A stretch of 60,283 bases of DNA from positions 46,204 through 106,486 of the forward strand of contig NZ_BMWG01000026.1 of NCBI RefSeq assembly GCF_014651115.1. Direction: 5' to 3'. Made by a program: the position numbers and the translations under genes. This document shows positions 24,074 through 33,740 of this stretch, in pieces. Numbering within the stretch: position 1 is the stretch's first letter; every line of letters starts with the position of its first letter. The DNA is from Streptomyces inusitatus (GTDB taxonomy: Bacteria > Actinomycetota > Actinomycetes > Streptomycetales > Streptomycetaceae). The notes beneath the pieces were generated by a model, which did no database searches, was not told the origin of the DNA, and saw only the letters and a list, made by a program, of their open reading frames with translations.

Positions 24074-25039
24074 ATGACGCACCACCGAACAGCCGCGCCC
24101 GGGCGCGCCGTCGCCGCGGTCCTCGCGGCGGCCGTACTCCTGCCGACCGCCGTGGCCGCCGCACCCGCTGCCGCCGCCGCGCCGAAGGTCGGCTGTACGT
24201 CGAAGAAGGCGGGGCTGGCCGCCAAGATGACGAAGGACCTCACCGCGGCCCTCAAGAGCCGCAAGGGCACCATCGCCTTCCAGGTCGACGACACGGTGAC
24301 CGGGACGAGCTGCGCGTACCGCGCGACCCAGAAGTTCGACTCGGCGAGCGTCGTCAAGGTCACCGTCCTCGGCGCGCTGCTGCTGGACGCGCAGAAGAAG
24401 AAGCGGAAGCTGACCTCGCAGGAGCAGAAGCTCGCCAAGGCGATGATCACCAAGTCGGACAACGCCTCCACCTCCACCCTGTGGAAGCAGCTCGGCATGA
24501 CCAAGATCAAGAGCTTCCTCAGCGGCGCGGGGATGACCCAGACCACCCCCGGGGCAGGCGGCTACTGGGGCCTCACCCAGATCACCGCCCGGGACGAGCA
24601 GCGGCTGCTGGCACGGCTGACCGCCAAGAACACCCTGCTCAACGACGACTCCCGGGCCTATGCCCGCAAGCTGATGCGCGAGGTCGTCCCGTCCCAGCGC
24701 TGGGGCACCCCGGCCGGCGCGCCGGCCACCGCGACCGTGCAGGTCAAGAACGGCTGGCTGCCCCGGAAGACCCACGGCTGGCGGGTGCACAGCGTCGGGG
24801 CCTTCACCGGCAAGGGCCACGACTACACGATCACCGTCCTCACTCAGGGCAACAAGTCGATGAACGACGGGGTCAACACCATCCAGGCCGTCTCCCGCGC
24901 CGTCCACAAGGCCCTCAACCCCAAGGCGCCCGCGCGCACCGCCTTCGCGCCCCCCGCCATACCGACCGAATCCGTCCCGGCCACCCCCGAGCGCGCCGCC
25001 TCCCCCGATGCCCGGGCCTCGGTCCCGGCCTTGGACTAA
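24074..25039 (+). CDS. Secreted serine hydrolase, class A beta-lactamase-like (paralogue 2, lysine-rich)
   Basis: 321 residues with a signal peptide (RAVAAVLAAAVLLPTAVAAAPAAAAA). The motifs match the upstream paralogue: S92-V-V-K95, SDN (MITKSDNAST) and KNG (QVKNGWLP). It differs by strong lysine enrichment near the active-site region (DAQKKKRKLTSQEQKLAK) and by an extra proline/alanine-rich C-terminal tail of about 40 residues. AATCCTCC is the only sequence before the ATG at 24074, so the ribosome site is weak. Tandem duplication followed by charge divergence is the simplest history. Confidence 0.85.
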   Translation: MTHHRTAAPGRAVAAVLAAAVLLPTAVAAAPAAAAAPKVGCTSKKAGLAAKMTKDLTAALKSRKGTIAFQVDDTVTGTSCAYRATQKFDSASVVKVTVLGALLLDAQKKKRKLTSQEQKLAKAMITKSDNASTSTLWKQLGMTKIKSFLSGAGMTQTTPGAGGYWGLTQITARDEQRLLARLTAKNTLLNDDSRAYARKLMREVVPSQRWGTPAGAPATATVQVKNGWLPRKTHGWRVHSVGAFTGKGHDYTITVLTQGNKSMNDGVNTIQAVSRAVHKALNPKAPARTAFAPPAIPTESVPATPERAASPDARASVPALD

Positions 25040-25124
25040 ACGCCACCTTTGTTAAGGCGGGATGAAATCCGCCGCTCAGCGCGTTGGTGCCTTCCGGTGG
25101 GACAGAACCGACGGGAGGCACCAC

Positions 25125-28100
25125 GTGGCGGCTGCGAAGGCGGCGGAACGGACAGGGAGCGCGGGGAACGCCGGGAGCCCTGACGGCCCCGGTCGCGGCT
25201 GGGCACGGCGGCTGAGCGGTTACGCGTGGCGATATCGCCGCAATGTGATCCTCGCCCTCGGCTCCTCCCTGGCGGGCATGGCCGTCATGGCCCTGGTCCC
25301 CCTCATCACCAAAGTCGTCATCGACGACGTCATCGGGGACGGCACCCGCTCCCTCGCCGTCTGGACCGGTCTGCTGCTGGCCGCCGCCGTCGTCGTCTAC
25401 GTACTGACGTACATACGCCGCTACTACGGCGGCCGGCTCGCCCTCGACGTCCAGCACGATCTGCGCACCGACATGTACGCGACGATCACCCGGCTCGACG
25501 GCCGCCGGCAGGACGAACTCTCCACCGGGCAGGTCGTCGGCCGCGCCACCAGCGACCTCCAGCTCATCCAGGGCCTGCTCTTCATGCTCCCGATGACCAT
25601 CGGGAACATCCTGCTCTTCCTCATCTCCCTGGTGATCATGGCGTGGCTCTCGCTGCCGCTGACCCTGATCGCCCTCGCCGTCGCCCCCGCCCTCTGGTGG
25701 ATAGCCGACCGCAGCCGCCACCGTCTCCACCCCGCCACCTGGTACGCGCAGAGCCAGGCCGCCTCCGTCGCCTCCGTCGTGGACGGCGCGGTCTCCGGCG
25801 TACGCGTGGTCAAGGGCTTCGGCCAGGAGGAGCAGGAGTCCGGCAAACTGCGCGCGGCGAGCCGCAAGCTCTTCGCCGGACGGCTGCGCACCATCAAGCT
25901 CAACGCCCGCTACACCCCCGCCCTCCAGGCGGTGCCCGCGCTCGGCCAGGTCGCCATGCTCGCCACCGGCGGCTGGCTGGCCACCCGGGGGCAGATCACT
26001 CTCGGCACCTTCGTCGCCTTCTCCGCCTATCTCGCCCAGCTCGTCGGCCCGGTGCGGATGCTCGCCGTCGTCCTGACCGTGGGACAGCAGGCCAGGGCGG
26101 GCGTGGACCGCGTCCTGGAGCTGATCGACACCGAGCCGACCCTCCGCGACGGCACCAAGGAACTCCCCGCCGACGCTCCGGCCACCGTCGAGTTCGACGC
26201 GGTGACCTTCGGCTACGACCCGGAGCGGCCGGTCCTCGAAGGGTTCTCGCTGGAGATCGGCGAGGGCGAGACCGTCGCCGTCGTCGGCGCGTCCGGCAGC
26301 GGCAAGTCCACCGTCTCGCTGCTGCTGCCCCGCTTCTACGACGTGACCCACGGCGCGGTCCTCGTCGGCGGCCACGATGTGCGCGAGCTGACCACCGACT
26401 CGCTGCGGGCCGCCATCGGGCTCGTCCCCGAGGACAGCTTCCTCTTCTCCGACACCGTCCGCGCGAACATCGCGTACGGAAAGCCGGACGCCACCCGGGA
26501 GGAGATCGAGACCGCCGCGCGCGCCGCCCAGGCGGACCGTTTCATCTCCGAGCTTCCCGAGGGGTACGACACCGAGGTCGGCGAACAGGGCCTGTCCCTC
26601 TCCGGCGGCCAGCGCCAGCGCATCGCGCTCGCCCGGGCCATCCTCACCGACCCCCGTCTCCTCCTCCTCGACGACGCCACCTCCGCCGTCGACGCCCGGG
26701 TCGAGCACGAGATCCACGAGGCCCTGCGCACGGTCATGACCGGCCGCACCACCCTGCTGATCGCCCACCGCCGCTCCACCCTGAACCTCGCCGACCGGAT
26801 CGCCGTCCTGGACGGCGGCAGGCTCGCCGACATCGGCACCCACGAGGAGCTGACCGCCCGCTCCGCCCTCTACCGCAAGCTGCTCACCGACCCGGACGAG
26901 CTGGGCGCGGTCTCCCCGGGACACACCCCGCCGCGGCCGGGCGCGCCCGACGACGACCGCACCGTGCGCGAGGAGCTGGACGCCGAGTTCGACGCCGAGC
27001 ACGGGATCACCCCCCGGCTCTGGGTCCGGGGCGAGAGCGTCCCCGAGTCCGCCGCCCCCGGAGCCACCCCCGAGCTGCTCGCGCAGGTCGAGGCGCTGCC
27101 GCCCGCCGACGCCACCCCCGATGTGGACGAGACCCGGGCCGCCGCCGGGCCCGAGCGCTCCCGCGGCGAGGGCGGCGGGCTGCGGATGCTGCTGCGCGGC
27201 TTCGGGCTGCCGCTGCTGGCGAGCCTGCTGCTGGTCGCCGTCGACGCGGGCATGGGCCTCCTCCTGCCCGTACTGATCCGGCACGGCATCGACCAGGGCG
27301 TGGAGCAGGCCGCCCTCGCCGCCGTGTGGACCGCCTCGCTGCTGGCGCTGCTCACCGTGGTGGTGCAGTGGATCGCCCAGACCGGCGAGATCAGGATGAC
27401 CGGCCGCACCGGTGAGCGGGTGCTGTACTCCGTACGGCTGCGGATCTTCGCCCAGCTCCAGCGGCTGGGGCTCGACTACTACGAGCGCGAGCTGACCGGC
27501 CGGATCATGACCCGGATGACAACGGATGTGGACGCCCTGTCCACCTTCCTCCAGACCGGTCTGGTCACGGCCTTCGTCTCGGTGGTCACCTTCCTCGGCA
27601 TCATGGCGGTCCTGGTCGTCATCGACGTCTCGCTGGCGCTGGTCGTCTTCGCGACGCTGCCGGTGCTGATCGTCGGCACCTGGTTCTTCCGCAGGCAGAG
27701 CGTGAAGGCGTACGAACTCGCCCGCGACCGGGTCAGCACCGTCAACGCCGACCTCCAGGAGTCCGTCTCCGGGCTCCGGATCGTGCAGGCGTTCCGCCGC
27801 GAGGAGGAGGGCAACCGCCGTTACGCGGCGGGCAGCGACAGCTACCGGCGGGCCAGGGTCAAGGGCCAGTGGCTGATATCCGTCTATTTCCCCTTCGTTC
27901 AGCTGCTGGCCTCGGTGGCCGCCGCCGCCGTGCTGATCGTCGGGGCCAACCGGATCGAGGCGGGCACCCTCACCACGGGCGCGCTGGTCGCCTATCTCCT
28001 CTACATCGAGCTGTTCTTCGCCCCGGTGCAGCAGCTCTCCCAGGTCTTCGACGGCTATCAGCAGGCCGCCGTCTCGGTGAAGCGCATCCAGCAGCTGCTG

Positions 28101-28925
28101 GCCGAGGAGACCTCCACCCGGCCCGCCGGGCACCCCGCCGACGTCCCCTCCCTGCGGGGCGAGATCGTCTTCGAGGACGTCGACTTCGCCTACGGCGACA
28201 AGGAGGCCGCGCTGCGGGGCATCGACCTCCGCATACCCGCCGGACAGACCGTCGCCTTCGTCGGGGAGACCGGCGCGGGCAAGTCGACGCTGGTCAAGCT
28301 GGTGGCGCGGTTCTACGACCCCACCCGGGGCCGGGTCACCGCCGACGGCACCGATCTGCGCGAGCTGGACATGACCGCCTACCGGCACCGGCTCGGGGTC
28401 GTCCCCCAGGAGTCGTATCTCTTCGAGGGCACCGTCCGCGACGCCATCGCCTACGGCCGCGCCGAGGCGAGCGACGCCGAGGTGGAGGCGGCGGCCCGCG
28501 CCGTCGGGGCCCACGACATGATCGCCACTCTCGACGGCGGCTATCTCCACGAGGTCGCCGAGCGCGGGCGCAATCTCTCGGCCGGTCAGCGCCAGCTGAT
28601 CGCGCTGGCCCGCGCCGAACTGGTCGACCCCGACATACTCCTTCTGGACGAGGCGACCGCAGCGCTGGACCTGGCGACCGAGGCCCAGGTCAACCAGGCC
28701 ACCGACCGGCTCACCGGCCGCCGCACCACCCTGGTCGTCGCCCACCGCCTCACCACCGCCGCCCGCGCCGACCGGGTGGTGGTGATGGCCGACGGCAAGG
28801 TCGCCGAGGACGGCACCCACGCCGAACTCCTCGCCAGGGGCGGCCGTTACGCCACCCTGTGGCGCACCTTCACCGGCGCGGACGAGCGCCCGCCCGAGGA
28901 CGTCCCGGCGGCCGTGGCCGGCTGA
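25125..28925 (+). CDS. Fused double ABC exporter (TMD-NBD-TMD-NBD)
   Basis: 1266 residues in one chain, a full-size exporter of the MsbA/MDR class. TMD1 has about six TM segments, followed by NBD1 (Walker A GASGSGKST, signature LSLSGGQRQRIALARA, Walker B LLLLDDATSAVD, H-loop LLIAHRRST). A linker rich in Pro, Asp and Glu joins it to TMD2 and NBD2 (Walker A GETGAGKST, signature NLSAGQRQLIALARA, Walker B ILLLDEATAALD, H-loop VVAHRLTT). NBD1 has Asp before the ATSA and NBD2 has Glu (LDEAT), so site 1 is degenerate as in asymmetric exporters. The GTG at 25125 has GGGAGG 6 nt upstream; the frame is open to 25062. The substrate is unknown. Confidence 0.92.
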   Translation: MAAAKAAERTGSAGNAGSPDGPGRGWARRLSGYAWRYRRNVILALGSSLAGMAVMALVPLITKVVIDDVIGDGTRSLAVWTGLLLAAAVVVYVLTYIRRYYGGRLALDVQHDLRTDMYATITRLDGRRQDELSTGQVVGRATSDLQLIQGLLFMLPMTIGNILLFLISLVIMAWLSLPLTLIALAVAPALWWIADRSRHRLHPATWYAQSQAASVASVVDGAVSGVRVVKGFGQEEQESGKLRAASRKLFAGRLRTIKLNARYTPALQAVPALGQVAMLATGGWLATRGQITLGTFVAFSAYLAQLVGPVRMLAVVLTVGQQARAGVDRVLELIDTEPTLRDGTKELPADAPATVEFDAVTFGYDPERPVLEGFSLEIGEGETVAVVGASGSGKSTVSLLLPRFYDVTHGAVLVGGHDVRELTTDSLRAAIGLVPEDSFLFSDTVRANIAYGKPDATREEIETAARAAQADRFISELPEGYDTEVGEQGLSLSGGQRQRIALARAILTDPRLLLLDDATSAVDARVEHEIHEALRTVMTGRTTLLIAHRRSTLNLADRIAVLDGGRLADIGTHEELTARSALYRKLLTDPDELGAVSPGHTPPRPGAPDDDRTVREELDAEFDAEHGITPRLWVRGESVPESAAPGATPELLAQVEALPPADATPDVDETRAAAGPERSRGEGGGLRMLLRGFGLPLLASLLLVAVDAGMGLLLPVLIRHGIDQGVEQAALAAVWTASLLALLTVVVQWIAQTGEIRMTGRTGERVLYSVRLRIFAQLQRLGLDYYERELTGRIMTRMTTDVDALSTFLQTGLVTAFVSVVTFLGIMAVLVVIDVSLALVVFATLPVLIVGTWFFRRQSVKAYELARDRVSTVNADLQESVSGLRIVQAFRREEEGNRRYAAGSDSYRRARVKGQWLISVYFPFVQLLASVAAAAVLIVGANRIEAGTLTTGALVAYLLYIELFFAPVQQLSQVFDGYQQAAVSVKRIQQLLAEETSTRPAGHPADVPSLRGEIVFEDVDFAYGDKEAALRGIDLRIPAGQTVAFVGETGAGKSTLVKLVARFYDPTRGRVTADGTDLRELDMTAYRHRLGVVPQESYLFEGTVRDAIAYGRAEASDAEVEAAARAVGAHDMIATLDGGYLHEVAERGRNLSAGQRQLIALARAELVDPDILLLDEATAALDLATEAQVNQATDRLTGRRTTLVVAHRLTTAARADRVVVMADGKVAEDGTHAELLARGGRYATLWRTFTGADERPPEDVPAAVAG

Positions 28926-29036
28926 GGCCCCCGCCCCCGCACTGCTCCGCCGGGGTGAGTTCGCCGGGTGACGGGCCAACCAAACGCCTCGCCGGAGCGT
29001 GTACGAAGGTACGGGGATCGAGGCGAGGGGGCGGCG

Positions 29037-29570
29037 ATGACGCTGAGCGGGCCGAGTACGGGACATACGGGACGGGCCACGGAGCACGGAGTGACACGGG
29101 GGACGGCGGAGCCGGAGCCGGAGGCGGGGGCGGCGGAGGCGGTACGAGGAGCGGCCCGGCGGGCGGTGTCCCGCTCGGGCCGCCGCCGGTTCGCCCGGCT
29201 CCTCGCCGTACTCCTCTCGCTGGTGACCTTCGCGCCGGCCGGCCCGGCCGCCGCCGCGACCCCGTCGATCAGCGTGAACCCCTCCTCCGTCTGCACCGGA
29301 AGACCGGACAGGGTCCTGGAGTTCTCCACCGGTGAGCTGCGCGTCTACAAGAACCGCCGGTACGCGTGCGCCGTCACGATCGCGAAGAACCCCGGTCCGC
29401 GCCGGAAGATGTCCGTCTCCATCCAGGCGCGCGGCGGACACCCCCGGGTGGACGAGGGCCGCTTCACCCACCGGGCCGGACCGGTCACCGTGCACGCGCT
29501 CAACCGCTGTGTACGGGCCTCCGGCAAGGTTTCCGGAGTGGGACGTTCCACCGGTTGGATTCTCTGCTGA
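29037..29570 (+). CDS. Small secreted protein with four cysteines
   Basis: About 177 residues with no recognised domain. A charged N terminus is followed by a signal-like segment (RRRFARLLAVLLSLVTFAPAGPAAAA) at about 60-87. The mature part, about 90 residues, carries four Cys (SVCTG, YACAV, NRCVR and a terminal ILC), which could form two disulfides. GAGGGGG precedes the ATG at 29037. The product is probably exported; its function is unknown. Starts downstream, nearer the signal peptide, are possible. Confidence 0.65.
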   Translation: MTLSGPSTGHTGRATEHGVTRGTAEPEPEAGAAEAVRGAARRAVSRSGRRRFARLLAVLLSLVTFAPAGPAAAATPSISVNPSSVCTGRPDRVLEFSTGELRVYKNRRYACAVTIAKNPGPRRKMSVSIQARGGHPRVDEGRFTHRAGPVTVHALNRCVRASGKVSGVGRSTGWILC

Positions 29571-29700
29571 CCGCCTTGTGGTCTTTCACCCCCATCTGTC
29601 ACCTGAATTCATGTGAGTTGCAGATATTAGGGGCTGGCGGGTCGGGTGTGACCACCGCTAGGTTCGCCGCGACCCACATGAAGAAGTCAGGGGAGGGTTC

Positions 29701-31161
29701 ATGCGCAAGGCGCTCACAGGGGTGCTGTCGTTCGCGATGCTCATCGGCACCGCGACCGCGGCCGGGGCGGCCACCGAAGCGGCCACCGCCGCTCAGTCCG
29801 AGACCGGCACACAGGCCGGACAGCGGGCGGCACAGCAGGACATCAAGGACCGGATCCTCGCGATACCGGGGATGAGCCTGGTGGAGGAGAAGCCCCACCC
29901 GGGCTACCGCTTCTTCGTCCTCAACTACACCCAGCCGGTCGACCACCGGAACCCCGGCAAGGGCACCTTCCAGCAGCGGATCACCCTGCTGCACAAGGAC
30001 ACCACCCGTCCCACCGTCTTCTTCACCTCCGGCTACGGGCTGAACACCAACCCGCGCCGCAGTGAGCCCACGGCGATCATCGACGGCAACCAGGTCTCCA
30101 TGGAGTACCGTTTCTTCACGCCGTCCCGCCCGAGCCCGGCCGACTGGTCCAAGCTCGACATCTGGCAGGCCGCCAGCGACCAGCACCGCATCCACAAGGC
30201 GCTGAAGGGCATCTACGACCGGAAGTGGCTGGCCACGGGCGGCTCGAAGGGCGGGATGACCGCCACCTACTTCGAGCGCTTCTACCCGGACGACATGGAC
30301 GGCATCGTCGCCTACGTCGCCCCGAACGACACCGTGAACCACAGCGACAAGGCGTACGACCGCTTCTTCGAGCGGGTCGGCACCCAGGAGTGCCGCACCA
30401 AGCTCAACAACGTCCAGCGCGAGTCGCTGATCCGCCGCGGGCCGCTCCAGGAGCTGTACAAGAAGCAGGTGGCCGCGAACGGTTACACCTTCAACACCAT
30501 AGGCTCGCTGGACAAGGCGTTCGAGGCCGTCGTCCTCGACTTCACCTGGGGCTTCTGGCAGTACCGCAAGGAAGCCGACTGCGCCGCGATCCCGGTCGCC
30601 GCCAACACCACCGACCAGGAGCTGTTCGACCTGGTCGACGACATCTCCGGCTTCTCCTTCTACACCGACCAGGGCCTGACCCCGTACACGCCGTACTACT
30701 ACCAGGCCGGTACGGAGATGGGCGCGCCGGACATCAAGCAGCGCCACCTCAAGGGGCTGAGCCGGTACGGGTACCAGCCGCCGCGCAACTTCGTCCCGCG
30801 CGACATCGAGATGACGTTCAAGCCGAAGGCGATGAAGGACATCGACCGCTGGGTGCGCCACGACGGTACCCGGATGATGTTCGTCAACGGAGCGAACGAC
30901 CCGTGGAGCGCGGAGCCGTTCCGCCTCGGCAAGGGCAGCCGTGACAGCTATGTCTACACGGTCCCCGGAGCCAACCACGGTGCCAATGTGGCCGGTCTGC
31001 CCGCCGCCGAGAAGGCCGCCGCCACCGCCTCGATCCTGAAGTGGGCGGGCGTCGCCCCGGCCGCCGTCCAGAAGAGCGAGACGAAGGCCAAGCCGCTCGC
31101 GCGCTTCGACGCCAAGCTCGACAAGCGCGAAGTGCGCAAGGAGTCGGCCCTGCGGCCGTAA
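29701..31161 (+). CDS. Secreted S37-family tripeptidyl aminopeptidase (PS-10 type)
   Basis: 486 residues with a signal peptide (ALTGVLSFAMLIGTATAAGAA) and an alpha/beta-hydrolase fold. It has FFTSGYGLN near the oxyanion region and the nucleophile elbow GGSKGG with Ser182. FVNGANDPWSAE probably carries the acid and PGANHGANV the catalytic His. It matches peptidase family S37, whose Streptomyces mobaraensis member removes a tetrapeptide from transglutaminase. It likely trims prolyl-containing tri/tetrapeptides from the N termini of secreted proteins. GGGGAGGG lies 4 nt before the ATG. Confidence 0.88.
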   Translation: MRKALTGVLSFAMLIGTATAAGAATEAATAAQSETGTQAGQRAAQQDIKDRILAIPGMSLVEEKPHPGYRFFVLNYTQPVDHRNPGKGTFQQRITLLHKDTTRPTVFFTSGYGLNTNPRRSEPTAIIDGNQVSMEYRFFTPSRPSPADWSKLDIWQAASDQHRIHKALKGIYDRKWLATGGSKGGMTATYFERFYPDDMDGIVAYVAPNDTVNHSDKAYDRFFERVGTQECRTKLNNVQRESLIRRGPLQELYKKQVAANGYTFNTIGSLDKAFEAVVLDFTWGFWQYRKEADCAAIPVAANTTDQELFDLVDDISGFSFYTDQGLTPYTPYYYQAGTEMGAPDIKQRHLKGLSRYGYQPPRNFVPRDIEMTFKPKAMKDIDRWVRHDGTRMMFVNGANDPWSAEPFRLGKGSRDSYVYTVPGANHGANVAGLPAAEKAAATASILKWAGVAPAAVQKSETKAKPLARFDAKLDKREVRKESALRP

Positions 31162-31175
31162 CCCTTCCCCGGGCC

Positions 31176-31206
31176 GCGCCCGCCGCCGCTCATACGCGGC
31201 GGGCGC
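31176..31206. terminator. Bidirectional terminator
   Basis: A perfect 11-bp stem (GCGCCCGCCGC 31176-31186, GCGGCGGGCGC 31196-31206) with a 9-nt loop lies between convergent genes and overlaps the stop of the lipoprotein gene. Confidence 0.7.
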
Positions 31207-31795
31207 AGCCCACCGGGCTCTCCCCGGGCAGCCGTACATACAGGGCGGTGCCGGCCGGGCACCGCGCCCTGTCCGGGTGGGCCGAACCGATCGTGTACTC
31301 GGGCTCGTACGCCCCCGAGCCGTCGCAGGCGGTCTCCTTCACCCGGCCGTCCCCGGTGCGGCGGACACAGTCGCCGACCACGGTGTGCGGGCCGCCGCCT
31401 CCGCCAGGGTCTCCCGGATGCGGTGCCTCCAGATTGCGCATGCAGGCGTATCCCTCGCCCTGGCCGTCACCGCCGCCCGTCTCCCGGCTCTTGGAGACGC
31501 TCAGTACGAAGTCCGTGGTGAGCGGGCACGCGGGCCCGTCGGCCGGCCGCCCGTCGTACCGGGCGATCACCCGGGCGACCGCCTCCGCCCGGGTGCAGAG
31601 CGTCTCCCGGGGGTTGTGACCGCGCGAGCCGCACTCGTCGACGTCCAGCAGCACCGGCCCGTGCCCGCCGTCCGGCGGCGCGGCGGACCGCCCGGCGGAC
31701 CGGTCGCCGTCCGACGAACAGCCGGCCGTCAGCATCAGCGCGCCGAGCAGCGCACCGAGCAGCGCGCCCCTGGCGACGGAACGCCGATGTGCCAC
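31190..31795 (-). CDS. Secreted lipoprotein of unknown function
   Basis: 201 residues. The signal peptide ARGALLGALLGALMLTAGC ends in a clear lipobox (LTAGC), so Cys26 is expected to be lipidated and the protein held on the outer face of the membrane. Six further Cys (DECGS, TLCTR, PACPL, YACMR, GDCVR, TACDG and RCPAG/VGCAR) suggest disulfides. Low-complexity GGGGG lies mid-protein. No domain is recognised. It is convergent with the S37 peptidase. Confidence 0.72.
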   Translation of the reverse strand: MAHRRSVARGALLGALLGALMLTAGCSSDGDRSAGRSAAPPDGGHGPVLLDVDECGSRGHNPRETLCTRAEAVARVIARYDGRPADGPACPLTTDFVLSVSKSRETGGGDGQGEGYACMRNLEAPHPGDPGGGGGPHTVVGDCVRRTGDGRVKETACDGSGAYEPEYTIGSAHPDRARCPAGTALYVRLPGESPVGCARRV

Positions 31796-31907
31796 AGCAA
31801 ACCCCCCTGAACCTCCGGCCGCCGTCGGCCGGTCGGTCCAGGGTGACCCGGCACAGGCATCTCACGCCAGTGGCACAAGGTGCCAAAGGGGCTGCCTTTC
31901 CGCTCGC

Positions 31908-33740
31908 TCAGTCGTGGTAGCGGAGCCCGTGCCCGGCCGGGAAGAGCACCGCCGTCGGAGTGTCGGCCCGGAGCACCGGAACCGGCAGCTTCCCCTCCGG
32001 TTCAATCCGTCCCGCGATGACCCGCGCGGCGGCCCTCAGCTCCACCGCCGACCAGCCGTACGAGGCCAGCGCGGCGGAGACATCGCCGAGCCGCGCGATG
32101 TCGTACGGATTGCGCAGAGCCAGCGTGATCACGGGAACGCCGGTCGCCGCCAGCCGGGAGACCAGGGTGCGCTGACTGCTCGCCGCGTCCACGTTGTAGG
32201 TGGTGACGAGCACCGCGTCCTGGCCGGCCGCCGCCGCGACCGCCTGGTCGATCTGGGCCGGGGTGGGGGCCTTCTCGAAGGGCAGCGCGGTCGGGGTGAA
32301 GCCCAGTTCGGCGAAGGCCTTCCGCAGCGCGGCGACGGGCCGTTCGTTCTGCCGTACGGCCGGGTTGGGGTCGCTTCCGACGATCAGCAGATTCCGCTGC
32401 CGCCGCCGGCTCAGCGGCAGCAGCTCCGCCTTGTTGACCAGCAGTGTCGTGGTCCGCTCGGCGATCTCCGCGGCGGTGTCGAGATGCTCGGGGATCCCGA
32501 CGGTACGGTCCACCCCGGGGTGGGTGACATAGGGGTCGCGGAGCAGCCCCAGCCTGTCCTTGAGCCGCAGGATCCGCAGGATCGATTCGTCGAGGCGGTC
32601 CTCGGTCAGCTCCCCGCCGAGCACCGCGTCGCGCACCGCGTTCCAGGCGAGCGCCAGATTCTCCGGGTAGAGGAGCTGATCGGCCCCCGCCTTCAGCGCG
32701 AGCACCGGCACCCGGGCCTCGCCGTACTTGGTGAGCACCCCCTTCATATTGAGGGCGTCGGTCACCACCACACCGTCGAAGCCGAGTTCGCCCCGGAGGA
32801 TCCCGGTGAGGATGGCGGGGGAGAGGGTCGCCGGGTCCTCGCTCGCGTCCAGCGCCGGGAACTGGATGTGCGCCGTCATGATCGAGTCGATCCCGGCGGC
32901 GATCGCGGACCGGAACGCGGGGGCGTCGATCCGGCTCCACTCCTCCCGGGTGTGCAGGATGCGCGGGAGGGCGGTGTGGCTGTCGACGCTGGTGTTGCCG
33001 TGTCCGGGGAAGTGCTTGGCGCAGGCCGCGACGCCCGCGCTCCGGTAGCCGCGCACCTGGGAGGAGACCATCCGGGCGGCGGCGTTCGGGTCGGAGCCGA
33101 AGGAGCGGACGTTGATGACCGGGTTGGCGGGGTTGACGTTGACGTCGGCGACCGGGGCGTAGTTCTGGTGGATGCCCATCGCCGCGAGTTCGGCCCCGGC
33201 GATCCGCCCCGCGCTGCGGGCGTCCTTGCGGGAGCGGCCGGCCCCCAGGGCCATCGCGCCGGGGAACTGGGTCACCGGATCGCCGATCCGGGTCACCGCG
33301 CCGTGCTCCTGGTCGACGGAGATCAGCAGCGGCAGGGGAGTGGGCTGGGCGAGCCCGGCGCGCTGGATTCCGTTGGAGAGGTCGGCGATCTGATGGGGCT
33401 CCCGGACGTTGTCCGCCCAGGAGAAGTAGATGATGCCTCCGACGTGGTACCTGGCGACCAGCTCGGCCGCCGAGCGGACGCCGAAGTCCCTCAGGTTCAG
33501 TTCGGCGTACCCCTGCTCGGGGTCGGTGGCGGAGTGCCCCCACACCCGTGAGACGAAGAGCTGGCCGACCTTCTCCTCCAGGCTCATCCGGGAGATCAGC
33601 CGCTTGAGCCGGTCGGTGTGCCGGCCGCTGTCGACGGCGGAGACAGCGGCGGCGGACGGGCCCGCCGCGACGGCGGCGGTGGCGGCGGTGGCTGTGGTGG
33701 CGGCGAGGAGGGTGCGTCTGGAGAGGCTCCGGTCGTTCAT
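31908..33740 (-). CDS. Tat-exported glycoside hydrolase family 3 (NagZ-like beta-N-acetylhexosaminidase)
   Basis: 610 residues. The Tat signal is SRRTLLAATTATAATAAVAAG. The GH3 N-domain (about 40-390) carries LISVDQEHGAVTRIG, the NagZ-type KHFPGHGNT loop with a DSHTALP His/Asp pair, and the nucleophile Asp328 in VVVTDALNMKG. A C-terminal GH3 domain (about 400-610) follows, which NagZ of Gram-negatives lacks. It probably cleaves N-acetylglucosamine from peptidoglycan or chitin fragments outside the cell. GGAAGGAG lies before the ATG at 33740. An imperfect palindrome in the promoter may be an operator. Confidence 0.88.
   Translation of the reverse strand: MNDRSLSRRTLLAATTATAATAAVAAGPSAAAVSAVDSGRHTDRLKRLISRMSLEEKVGQLFVSRVWGHSATDPEQGYAELNLRDFGVRSAAELVARYHVGGIIYFSWADNVREPHQIADLSNGIQRAGLAQPTPLPLLISVDQEHGAVTRIGDPVTQFPGAMALGAGRSRKDARSAGRIAGAELAAMGIHQNYAPVADVNVNPANPVINVRSFGSDPNAAARMVSSQVRGYRSAGVAACAKHFPGHGNTSVDSHTALPRILHTREEWSRIDAPAFRSAIAAGIDSIMTAHIQFPALDASEDPATLSPAILTGILRGELGFDGVVVTDALNMKGVLTKYGEARVPVLALKAGADQLLYPENLALAWNAVRDAVLGGELTEDRLDESILRILRLKDRLGLLRDPYVTHPGVDRTVGIPEHLDTAAEIAERTTTLLVNKAELLPLSRRRQRNLLIVGSDPNPAVRQNERPVAALRKAFAELGFTPTALPFEKAPTPAQIDQAVAAAAGQDAVLVTTYNVDAASSQRTLVSRLAATGVPVITLALRNPYDIARLGDVSAALASYGWSAVELRAAARVIAGRIEPEGKLPVPVLRADTPTAVLFPAGHGLRYHD

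Noticed and set aside
24915..29495. Very long open frame on the minus strand opposite the double ABC transporter
   Set aside because: It is a GC-rich shadow: its translation is low-complexity (Gly, Ala, Arg, Asp, His) with no domain, while the plus strand encodes two complete ABC modules.
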